Of a stretch of 8,013 nucleotides of DNA, positions 1-8,013 are shown one piece after another. Source of the stretch: Clostridia bacterium. Its GTDB lineage: Bacteria > Bacillota_A > Clostridia > Oscillospirales > CAG-272. Position 1 is the first letter of the stretch. Every line of letters starts with the position of its first letter. The stretch lies in the NCBI GenBank assembly GCA_017630995.1, contig JAGBUD010000142.1:1-8013 (forward strand). Reading direction: 5' to 3'. The notes beneath the pieces are model-generated. The model was not told the origin of the DNA. It worked only from the letters and a program-made list of their open reading frames with translations, and did no database searches. The position numbers were made by a program, and so were the translations under genes.

Positions 1-63
1 AATAAAAACAGATGTCCGCGCTTTGTGGAAACCTATATATAATAAAAGGAAGAATAAAAAACT

Positions 64-122
64 CGGATTTTGCGGATTTTGCAGCGTTTTTCAAAGGCTT
101 TCTAAATAATATAAATAATATA
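64..122. repeat. Two short 9-bp tandem duplications in AT-rich DNA
   Basis: CGGATTTTG occurs twice head to tail (64-72 and 73-81), and AATAATATA occurs twice head to tail (105-113 and 114-122). Both copies are exact. They lie in non-coding, AT-rich DNA and have no evident function; replication slippage is the simplest origin. The rest of 1-260 shows no gene I can support. Confidence 0.5.
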
Positions 123-269
123 ATTAATATGGCAACCTTAAAAAATCCAAAATGAAATTTGCCCGATTTTTGAAAAATATAGCTTCCTTTCTCTTTTGTG
201 TATCAGAGGCAAATTTATTGTGCTTTCTGTCTTTGATTCTAAAACACAAAACTGCATATATTGCATAAA

Positions 270-287
270 AATGAATATTTATTCATA
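270..287. promoter_or_regulatory. ARG-box-like palindrome (ArgR/AhrC-type site)
   Basis: AATGAATATTTATTCATA holds a 7-bp inverted repeat (ATGAATA/TATTCAT) with a 2-nt centre. It fits the published ArgR/AhrC consensus WNTGAATWWWWATTCANW at every defined position. A weaker TGCA-N5-TGCA dyad at 253-265 lies roughly two helical turns to the left, where a second ARG box would be expected, but its sequence fits poorly. The site is about 130 bp upstream of the lacZ promoter, and no arginine gene is visible, so it may serve a gene beyond the left edge or be chance in AT-rich DNA. Confidence 0.35.
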
Positions 288-388
288 GTTTTAATCGTTT
301 TTGTATATTCTACTGAAAATTTTGGGGCCGAGCTGTGAAAAATAGCGCAAATTACCCTCGTTAACTTTACACATTTTACAAAACTCAC

Positions 389-418
389 TTTTTCGTTGCA
401 TATTTTTCGCTGCATATT
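389..418. repeat. Direct repeat with 14-bp period abutting the lacZ -35 box
   Basis: TTTTTCGTTGCATATT (389-404) is repeated as TTTTTCGCTGCATATT (403-418), with one mismatch and a 2-nt overlap. The second copy overlaps the first two bases of the -35 box (417-422), so a protein bound here would touch RNA polymerase. It is a candidate operator or activator site. The core TGCATAT is shared with the MarR operators at 7139-7167. Confidence 0.45.
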
Positions 419-445
419 GACAACGCTTTTTTATCACTGTATAAT
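417..445 (+). promoter_or_regulatory. Consensus sigma-A promoter for the beta-galactosidase gene
   Basis: TTGACA at 417-422 and TATAAT at 440-445 are separated by exactly 17 bp; both hexamers match the full consensus. Transcription should start near 452, giving a leader of about 50 nt. The Shine-Dalgarno AGGAG (491-495) lies 6 nt before the ATG at 502. A promoter this strong normally needs a repressor if the gene is inducible, which makes the repeat overlapping the -35 box relevant. Confidence 0.85.
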
Positions 446-501
446 TGAGTCGTTAAATTCACGCGCTATATTTTCCGTATTATGCGGGTTAGGAGATTTT
501 T

Positions 502-3077
<2,576 letters not shown>

Positions 3078-3129
3078 CGGGTGTTTGTAAATAAAAGTAT
3101 ACAAAAACAAATAAAAAGGCAAAGAAATT

Positions 3130-3165
3130 GGCGATGACGCTTGTGCGTCATCGCCTTGTTTTTTT
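3130..3165 (+). terminator. Rho-independent terminator between convergent lacZ and ABC operon
   Basis: A perfect 11-bp stem (GGCGATGACGC, 3130-3140; GCGTCATCGCC, 3145-3155) closes a TTGT loop and is followed by TTGTTTTTTT. It ends lacZ transcripts 53 nt after the stop codon. On the minus strand the stem begins 21 nt after the stop of the ABC operon and is followed by a weaker U-rich stretch (AATTTCTTT), so it may work in both directions. Confidence 0.93.
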
Positions 3166-3176
3166 ATTAAAAGGTC

Positions 3177-4967
3177 TTACTTAAACTGCGAATGATAAAG
3201 CGAATAATAAAATCCGCCCTCGCGTATCAGCTCGTCGTGATTACCCTTTTCGATAATTCTTCCGTCCTTAACGACGAGGATAACGTCTGCGTTTTTAATG
3301 GTGGAAAGTCTGTGCGCGATGATGAAGCAGGTTTTGTTTTTCATAAGCTCGTTCATCGCGGTTTGTATTTGGATTTCGGTGCGCGAGTCAACGTTTGAGG
3401 TTGCTTCGTCCAAAATGAGTATCGGAGCTTTCGAGAGGAATGCGCGCGCTATGGTTATTAGCTGCTTTTGTCCCTTTGAGATATTGACTCCGTCGTCGGA
3501 AAGCACGGTGTCGTATCCGTCCGGCAGGCTCTCGATGAACGAGGCGATTTTTGCCGACCTTGCCGCCTCGTAAACCTCCTCGGGAGTTGCGTTTTCTCTG
3601 CCGTAGACTATATTATCGTATATCGTGCCGCAGAAAAGCCAGGTTTCCTGGAGCACCATTGTAAATGCGTGGCGCAAATCGGCTCTCTTTATCTCGGTTG
3701 CGGGTATTCCGTCTATGAGTATTTCGCCGCTTTGTGCGTCGTAAAAGCGCATAAGAAGATTGATTATCGTGGTTTTTCCTGCGCCCGTGGGGCCTACTAT
3801 GGCAACTGTCTGTCCCTTTTTGGCATGAACGGTAACGTTTTTGAGTATCGTTCTGTCGGGGGTGTAGCCAAAGGTAACGTCATTTAGCTGAACGTCGCCC
3901 GAAACCTCTGTAAGCTTTGCCGCGTTCGGTGCGTCGAGCTTTTCGGGCTGCTCGTCGAGAATTGCAAAAACTCGCTCCGCCGCCGAAAATGCGGATTGGA
4001 ATTCGTGAAGAATGTTTGAAAACTCGTTTATCGGGCCGGCAAATTTCCTCGAATACTGAACGAATTGGGCAACGCCGCCAAGGGTGATGTAGAATGCCGA
4101 CTCGGCAAGCACCGTGCCGTTTTGAGAATACATAAAGAGTATTCCGCCCATAATCGCAACCATTGTAAGCGAGATATTGTTTATAAGGTTAATGGTAGGG
4201 AAGAGCATTGCGCTTTGGTATTCCGCGCTATAGTATGCGCCCATCGCTTCGCCGTTGATTTTGTTGAAGCGTCCCGATATAACTTCCTCGCGTCCGTATG
4301 CGGAAATGGTGCGCGAGCCTGTCAGCATTTCCTCCGCAAATCCGTTCAGCTCACCGTATTTCTTCGCTCTCTTTCTAAAAAGCGGGCGCGCAACCCTTGA
4401 GCGATAGCGCGTGAAGAGAATAGAGGCGGGCACCGTTATGGCGAATATAAGTATCATCGGCTTTGAAATCTTCCACATAAATATAAGAGAGCCGACAACC
4501 GTGTAAATGCTTGTCATAACTTGAATGAGGTCGTGCGAGAGGGTGCTGTTGATTGTGTCAATGTCGTATGAAAGGTGGCTTATGATGTCGCCCGTTGCGT
4601 GAGTATCGAAATAATTAACGGGCAGCGAGGTGAGCTTTTCGAAAACCTGCTTTCTCATTCTGTAGGTAATTCTTTGGCTCAAGTTTATCATAATTACCGA
4701 AAGCACGTAGGAGAGTGCCGCCGAAACGACGTAGCACATAATCATATATCCCACGTTTTCAAAAACCGCTTGAAAATCGACTCCGCCTTTAAGCTCGATT
4801 GCGTCTATTGCCGCGCCCGAATATTTGGGGCCTAGGAGTGCCAGCTGATTTGCTCCGAGAGTCATTAAAAGCGCGATAACGAATAGCGGCCATTCGTGTA
4901 AAACGTATTTTGCAAGCCTAAAGAATATGCCGCGCTTGCTTGTTTTTCTTGCGGTGTTATCAGTCAA
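3177..4967 (-). CDS. ABC multidrug-type half-exporter, catalytic subunit of heterodimer
   Basis: This is a half-size ABC exporter: an N-terminal six-helix membrane domain (about residues 20-325 of 596) fused to a nucleotide-binding domain (about 355-596). The chosen start is TTG at 4967: GGAGG (4976-4980) lies 8 nt upstream, and the TTG overlaps the upstream gene's stop by 8 nt. An in-frame ATG at 5045 would add 26 residues lying inside the upstream gene. With the TTG start, Walker A GPTGAGKT is 392-399 (K398), the Q-loop is Q440, Walker B is ILILDE with catalytic E521, and the switch histidine is H552; all are canonical. The signature is degenerate, ISKGQ (496-500) instead of LSGGQ. This pattern is complementary to the upstream subunit, so the two should form one heterodimeric ATP-driven pump in the cytoplasmic membrane. 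The substrate cannot be read from sequence; drugs, lipids or peptides are all possible. It is the last gene of the MarR-controlled operon. Confidence 0.93.
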   Translation of the reverse strand: MTDNTARKTSKRGIFFRLAKYVLHEWPLFVIALLMTLGANQLALLGPKYSGAAIDAIELKGGVDFQAVFENVGYMIMCYVVSAALSYVLSVIMINLSQRITYRMRKQVFEKLTSLPVNYFDTHATGDIISHLSYDIDTINSTLSHDLIQVMTSIYTVVGSLIFMWKISKPMILIFAITVPASILFTRYRSRVARPLFRKRAKKYGELNGFAEEMLTGSRTISAYGREEVISGRFNKINGEAMGAYYSAEYQSAMLFPTINLINNISLTMVAIMGGILFMYSQNGTVLAESAFYITLGGVAQFVQYSRKFAGPINEFSNILHEFQSAFSAAERVFAILDEQPEKLDAPNAAKLTEVSGDVQLNDVTFGYTPDRTILKNVTVHAKKGQTVAIVGPTGAGKTTIINLLMRFYDAQSGEILIDGIPATEIKRADLRHAFTMVLQETWLFCGTIYDNIVYGRENATPEEVYEAARSAKIASFIESLPDGYDTVLSDDGVNISKGQKQLITIARAFLSKAPILILDEATSNVDSRTEIQIQTAMNELMKNKTCFIIAHRLSTIKNADVILVVKDGRIIEKGNHDELIREGGFYYSLYHSQFK

Positions 4968-6678
4968 GGAAAGCACCTCCCATCTGCGAATCGCTGATTT
5001 CTCTGTATTCGGTGCAGCTTTCCATAAGCTCGTCGTGCTTTCCACAGCCGATTATCTCGCCCTCGTCGATAACGAGTATGAGGTCGCATCCCTTAACCGA
5101 GCTTACTCTCTGTGCCACGGTTATAACGGTGGAATTGGGTAGAGCTTTTGAAAGGGCAAGGCGCAAATTCGCGTCAGTTTTGTAGTCAAGTGCCGACGAG
5201 GAGTCGTCGAGGATAAGTATTTCGGGTTTTCCCGCAATAGCTCGCGAGATAAGCACTCTTTGTCTTTGTCCTCCCGAAAGGTTTGTTCCTCCCGCAGAAA
5301 CCGCGTGGGAATATCCGTCTGAAAATGCGGATATGAAATCGTGTGCTTGCGCGATTCTTGCCGCCTCGGTTATTTTCTCACTCGAAATCTCTCGCCCGAA
5401 GCGTCTGTTTTCCTCTATCGTGTCGGCATAAAGAAAGTCGTTTTGAAAAACAATACCGAACATCGCGGTCAGCTCATCGGTGGTATAAGAGCGCACGTCT
5501 TTGCCGTTTATGCGGACTCTGCCCGCGTCGGTGTCGTATAAACGCATAAGCAGTCGCAATAGGGTTGATTTTCCACTTCCCGTTGCTCCTATAATTCCAA
5601 GGCTTTCTCCCTTTTTGAGAGAGAAGGAAATATTCTTGACGTTGCTTTTCTTTCCGAGATATGAAAATGAAACGTTCTCAAACGAAACGTGATATTCGGG
5701 ATTGCCGAGTCCGTCGTCATCAACCTTGCAAAGCTCGTTTTCACATTCCATAACCGCAGAAATTCTCCTTGCCGACGCCGCACATTTCGTATACATAACG
5801 AACATTCTCGAAAGCGACATCATCGCCATCGAAATAAGCGTGAAATACTGCATAAACGCGATAACGGTTGCCGCCGAGGATAGCTCGTTTGCAACGAAGT
5901 ACGCGCTGAATCCCACTACCGCAACGATTCCCATATTCATAAGCAAAGTCATAACGGGGTTGACAACACCCATTATAACTCCTGCGCGGGTTTCGTTTTT
6001 CTTGAGGTTGCGGTTTGCTGTGTCGTAGCGGCTGTTTTCGTAGTCAATCTTTGAGAGCGCCTTTATAACGCGTATTCCCTGCGCGTCCTCACGCACAACT
6101 CTAACCATTCCGTCAGCTGCGCCCTGAACTCTCGTGTAAAGCGGAACGCCAAGACGCGAGATTCCGTAAACAACTCCGAATATAAGCGGAAGCGTTGCAA
6201 GCATAACGAGCGCAAGGCGTCTGTCCATAATCATCGTGATGATTGTGCCGCCAAGCAAAAGAATCGGCGCGCGGATTCCCATTCTCTGCATCATTCCTAT
6301 GAAATTTTGCACGTTGTATGTGTCCGATGTGATTCTTGATTCGAGGGAGGGAATAGTGAACTTGTCCGTGTTCCTTGCGGAAAGGCGCAGAGTCTTTGAG
6401 AAAAGCTCCTTTCTCATTCTCTCTGAAAAGTGCATTGTTGTTTTTGCCGCCATTCTGTTTGCGATAATGTTTCCAAAGCACGCAACCAAGGCGCATAGCG
6501 CCATAAGCGCACCGTAGAAAAGTATAAGGCGCACGTCGTTTGTCGCTATAACGTTTTCGAGGATATGGGTGAGCAGAAACGGTATGATAAGCTCCGCCAC
6601 CGTTCCTATTATCTTTATGAACGTTCCAACTGCTATCCTCGCGCGCAGAACGCTCAAGTATCTGAAAATCCACTTCAT
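4960..6678 (-). CDS. ABC multidrug-type half-exporter, degenerate-site subunit of heterodimer
   Basis: This 572-residue half-transporter has six predicted membrane helices (roughly 14-42, 51-76, 135-151, 155-177, 232-264 and 270-296) followed by an ATPase domain (about 330-572). Walker A is GATGSGKST (364-372, K370), the Q-loop residue is Q412, and the signature is a full LSGGQ (467-471). Walker B reads ILILDD, so the catalytic glutamate is replaced by D492, and the switch histidine is replaced by Q523 (VAQR). These two changes mark the degenerate subunit of heterodimeric exporters such as TM287/288 or BmrCD; its signature should complete the catalytic site of the downstream subunit. The ATG at 6678 overlaps the MarR stop codon (ATGA), and no good Shine-Dalgarno lies within 10 nt (the nearest, AAAGG, is 14 nt away). 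Translation is therefore probably coupled to MarR. The transported compound is not known. Confidence 0.93.
   Translation of the reverse strand: MKWIFRYLSVLRARIAVGTFIKIIGTVAELIIPFLLTHILENVIATNDVRLILFYGALMALCALVACFGNIIANRMAAKTTMHFSERMRKELFSKTLRLSARNTDKFTIPSLESRITSDTYNVQNFIGMMQRMGIRAPILLLGGTIITMIMDRRLALVMLATLPLIFGVVYGISRLGVPLYTRVQGAADGMVRVVREDAQGIRVIKALSKIDYENSRYDTANRNLKKNETRAGVIMGVVNPVMTLLMNMGIVAVVGFSAYFVANELSSAATVIAFMQYFTLISMAMMSLSRMFVMYTKCAASARRISAVMECENELCKVDDDGLGNPEYHVSFENVSFSYLGKKSNVKNISFSLKKGESLGIIGATGSGKSTLLRLLMRLYDTDAGRVRINGKDVRSYTTDELTAMFGIVFQNDFLYADTIEENRRFGREISSEKITEAARIAQAHDFISAFSDGYSHAVSAGGTNLSGGQRQRVLISRAIAGKPEILILDDSSSALDYKTDANLRLALSKALPNSTVITVAQRVSSVKGCDLILVIDEGEIIGCGKHDELMESCTEYREISDSQMGGAFLD
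4974..4981 (-). promoter_or_regulatory. Ribosome binding site that decides a TTG start
   Basis: Minus-strand GGGAGGTG lies inside the last codons of the upstream ABC gene. It ends 6 nt before the TTG at 4967-4965. Its strength and spacing favour this TTG over the in-frame ATG at 5045. Confidence 0.75.
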
Positions 6679-7115
6679 TTGGAATTATCTTGCCTTTCGG
6701 TTATTTCTCTTGCTCGGCTCTCCATTCGAAGAAGAACCGAATTGAAAACTTCAAGCTCCTCCTCCGAAATTCCCTCCGAAAGCAGCTCCATCCATTCGAG
6801 AGAAGCCGCCTTGATTTCGGGCAGCACGACGGTCAGCTTTTCGGTGGGATAAACCGCAAACTGTCGCTTGTCGGTTGAAAGCGTTCGTTTCTCAACGTAG
6901 CCGTTTTCTTCAAGCACGTTGAGATTTCTCGTAACCGTGCTCTTGTTAATGCAAAGCTCACGCGCCAGCTCCTCTTGCGAGCGCCCCGGCTCCCGACATA
7001 TCGCAAGGGCAAAGGCGTAATGCCCGCTCTGAAGGTCGTCAGCCGAAACCCTATGGCGTCTGAAAAGAGCTTGCGAGCGGCTTATATTATTTAAAATCTT
7101 CATAAATTTTGCCAT
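6675..7115 (-). CDS. MarR-family winged-helix transcriptional repressor
   Basis: This is a 146-residue MarR-type regulator, the usual size for the family, and probably a homodimer. The winged helix-turn-helix spans about 45-91: SQEELARELCINKSTVTRNLNVLEENGYVEKR includes the recognition helix at about 57-70, and the DKRQ wing (82-85) contains the family's D-x-R signature. Flanking helices at about 1-40 and 100-140 would form the dimer interface. The start is ATG at 7115, because GAGGTG lies 4 nt upstream; a longer open frame back to 7166 would run through the operators and the transcription start and is unlikely. It is the first gene of the operon with two ABC half-exporters and overlaps the first by 4 nt. 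It probably represses its own operon through the two palindromes at 7139-7167 and is released by a compound linked to the pump. The ligand cannot be predicted. Confidence 0.93.
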   Translation of the reverse strand: MAKFMKILNNISRSQALFRRHRVSADDLQSGHYAFALAICREPGRSQEELARELCINKSTVTRNLNVLEENGYVEKRTLSTDKRQFAVYPTEKLTVVLPEIKAASLEWMELLSEGISEEELEVFNSVLLRMESRAREITERQDNSK

Positions 7116-7138
7116 ATCGCACCTCGAAAAACAAATTA

Positions 7139-7167
7139 GTTGCATATGCAACAGTTTCGTATGCAAC
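7139..7167. promoter_or_regulatory. Tandem MarR-type operators in the marR-ABC promoter
   Basis: GTTGCATATGCAAC (7139-7152) is a perfect 14-bp palindrome. A second, degenerate copy GTTTCGTATGCAAC (7154-7167) follows with a 15-bp centre-to-centre distance, so both could be bound on nearly the same helical phase half a turn out. With transcription starting near 7162, the second site covers about -5 to +9 and the first about +11 to +24. This is where a repressor would block polymerase. Size and symmetry fit MarR dimers, and the adjacent marR gene is the obvious regulator. Confidence 0.8.
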
Positions 7168-7168
7168 T

Positions 7169-7197
7169 ATTATAACAAAACTTTTTTGAAAGGTCAA
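7169..7197 (-). promoter_or_regulatory. Promoter of the marR-ABC-ABC operon
   Basis: On the minus strand, TTGACC (7197-7192) and TATAAT (7174-7169) are 17 bp apart, with TGT just before the -10 box forming an extended -10 (TGnTATAAT). Transcription should start near 7162, giving a leader of about 46 nt. The operators lie directly at and downstream of the start. Confidence 0.85.
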
Positions 7198-7278
7198 GAA
7201 AAATAAGAAAAATGCTCGCCCTATTCGATAAAAAACGACGGCAAATGTGAATTTTATATATATTTTTATAAAGGGCTA

Positions 7279-7307
7279 TTGAAATTCCAAAATGTTTGTG
7301 TTATAAT
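7279..7307 (+). promoter_or_regulatory. Promoter of pckA (extended -10)
   Basis: TTGAAA (7279-7284) and TATAAT (7302-7307) are separated by 17 bp, and TGT precedes the -10 box to give TGnTATAAT. The start would be near 7314, leaving a leader of about 72 nt. The promoter diverges from the marR promoter, with 81 bp between the two -35 boxes, and AT-rich DNA just upstream (about 7252-7270) could act as an UP element. Confidence 0.82.
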
Positions 7308-7322
7308 GCTATCGGTGAAAAA

Positions 7323-7341
7323 TTGGCAATCTTTAAGCCAA
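7323..7341. promoter_or_regulatory. Small inverted repeat in the pckA leader
   Basis: TTGGC (7323-7327) and GCCAA (7337-7341) form a 5-bp inverted repeat around a 9-nt AT-rich spacer, at about +10 to +28 of the predicted transcript. It could be an operator for a carbon-source regulator or a weak leader hairpin. I cannot match it to a known regulator, and no T run follows, so it is not a terminator. Confidence 0.3.
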
Positions 7342-7385
7342 CTTCATAGAATAATAAAAAATAAAATATAAATGGAGAAAAAACT

Positions 7386-8013
7386 ATGAAAAATCTCGAC
7401 TTGAGCATTTACGGAATTTCCTCCACTACCGAGGTAGTGCACAACCCTTCTTACGAGGAGCTTTTTAAGGCAGAGACAGATCCCTCTCTCGAAGGCTTTG
7501 AAAAGGGTCAGGAAACCGAGCTTGGCGCAGTTAACGTTATGACCGGTATCTACACAGGACGTTCCCCCAAGGATAAGTTCATCGTTATGGACGACACCTC
7601 AAAGGATACTGTTTGGTGGACCACTGACGCGTACAAGAACGACAACAAGCCCGCTTCCGTTGAAGCATGGAACGCATGCAAGAAGCTCGCTATGGATCAG
7701 CTTTCAGGCAAGAAGCTTTACGTTATGGACCTTTTCTGCGGCACCAACAAGGATTCCCGTATGGCAATCCGCTTCGTTATGGAGGTTGCATGGCAGGCAC
7801 ACTTCGTAAAGAATATGTTTATCACACCTACCGCTGAAGAGCTTGAAAACTTCACACCCGATTTCGTTGTTTACAACGCATCTAAGGCAAAGGTTGAGAA
7901 CTACAAGGAGCTTGGACTCAACTCCGAGACCGCTGTTCTCTTCAACCTCACCTCTCGCGAGCAGGTTATCCTTAACACTTGGTACGGCGGTGAGATGAAG
8001 AAGGGTATGTTCT
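7386..8013 (+). CDS. pckA: ATP-dependent phosphoenolpyruvate carboxykinase, N-terminal part (runs off window)
   Basis: PEP carboxykinase (ATP) interconverts oxaloacetate + ATP and PEP + ADP + CO2 in the cytoplasm. It serves gluconeogenesis or, in many anaerobes, CO2 fixation toward C4 acids with ATP gain. Only the first 209 codons of a protein usually about 530-540 residues long are present. The ATG at 7386 has GGAG (7374-7377) 8 nt upstream. Visible family motifs are [12 protein letters not shown] (56-67, with R59 matching the substrate-binding arginine R65 of E. coli), [11 protein letters not shown] (115-125) and [14 protein letters not shown] (196-209), whose lysines K205/K206 match the active-site lysine pair K212/K213 of E. 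coli. The kinase P-loop (GxxGxGKT) would lie beyond the window edge. The frame is intact, and codon choice is strongly biased (AAG for Lys, GTT for Val, many TTC/ATC), as expected of a highly expressed gene. The GTP-dependent form has different motifs and is excluded. Confidence 0.96.
   Translation, partial: MKNLDLSIYGISSTTEVVHNPSYEELFKAETDPSLEGFEKGQETELGAVNVMTGIYTGRSPKDKFIVMDDTSKDTVWWTTDAYKNDNKPASVEAWNACKKLAMDQLSGKKLYVMDLFCGTNKDSRMAIRFVMEVAWQAHFVKNMFITPTAEELENFTPDFVVYNASKAKVENYKELGLNSETAVLFNLTSREQVILNTWYGGEMKKGMF

Noticed and set aside
152..268. 38-codon open frame starting MKFARFLKNIASF with a hydrophobic middle
   Set aside because: It resembles a small membrane peptide, but no Shine-Dalgarno precedes it, there is no good promoter, and the composition is what AT-rich non-coding DNA gives.
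290..303. Catabolite-response (cre) site upstream of lacZ
   Set aside because: The best candidate around CG at 296-297 misses three defined positions of the cre consensus, so it is not supportable.
7116..7166. Longer MarR reading frame beginning at 7166
   Set aside because: It would run through both operators and begin upstream of the predicted transcription start, while ATG 7115 has its own GAGGTG.

Overview
The window looks like chromosomal DNA from an anaerobic, low-to-moderate-GC Clostridia-type Firmicute, possibly a gut Oscillospirales/Christensenellales relative. This is inferred from AT-rich intergenic DNA, strong Shine-Dalgarno sites, near-consensus sigma-A promoters with 17-bp spacers, a TTG start, and the style of the lactase and PEP carboxykinase proteins. 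I see no phage, transposon, CRISPR, tRNA or rRNA signal.

Layout. 1-501 is AT-rich and has no supportable gene. It holds a consensus-like ARG-box palindrome (270-287), two 9-bp tandem repeats, a 14-bp-period direct repeat, and a full-consensus promoter (TTGACA-17-TATAAT, 417-445). 502-3077 (+) is a glycoside hydrolase family 2 beta-galactosidase split by one apparent 1-nt deletion in a T run at 681-685; adding one T restores an 858-residue protein with both catalytic glutamates. A perfect 11-bp hairpin terminator (3130-3165) lies between this gene and the convergent operon. 7115-3177 (-) is a three-gene operon: a MarR repressor, then two ABC half-exporters. Start and stop codons overlap by 4 nt and then 8 nt. 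Its promoter carries two adjacent MarR-type operators. 7386-8013 (+) is the first 209 codons of an ATP-dependent PEP carboxykinase (pckA), divergent from the MarR operon, with its own extended -10 promoter; it runs off the window.

How the genes work together. The MarR protein probably represses its own operon until an inducer releases it, and the two half-transporters then form one heterodimeric efflux pump. Their nucleotide-binding motifs are complementary. The first subunit has a degenerate Walker B/switch region (D for E, Q for H) but a good LSGGQ; the second has a canonical Walker B/switch region but a degenerate signature (ISKGQ). Together they give one degenerate and one catalytic ATP site, as in TM287/288 or BmrCD-type pumps. 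The beta-galactosidase and pckA are separate metabolic genes (lactose/galactoside hydrolysis; oxaloacetate-PEP interconversion).

I do not see an undescribed multi-gene system. The most useful second looks are the lacZ frameshift, the apparent loss of the second Ig-like domain from this lactase, the dual MarR operators, the TGCATAT motifs shared with the lacZ upstream region, and an ARG-box-like site with no arginine gene in view.
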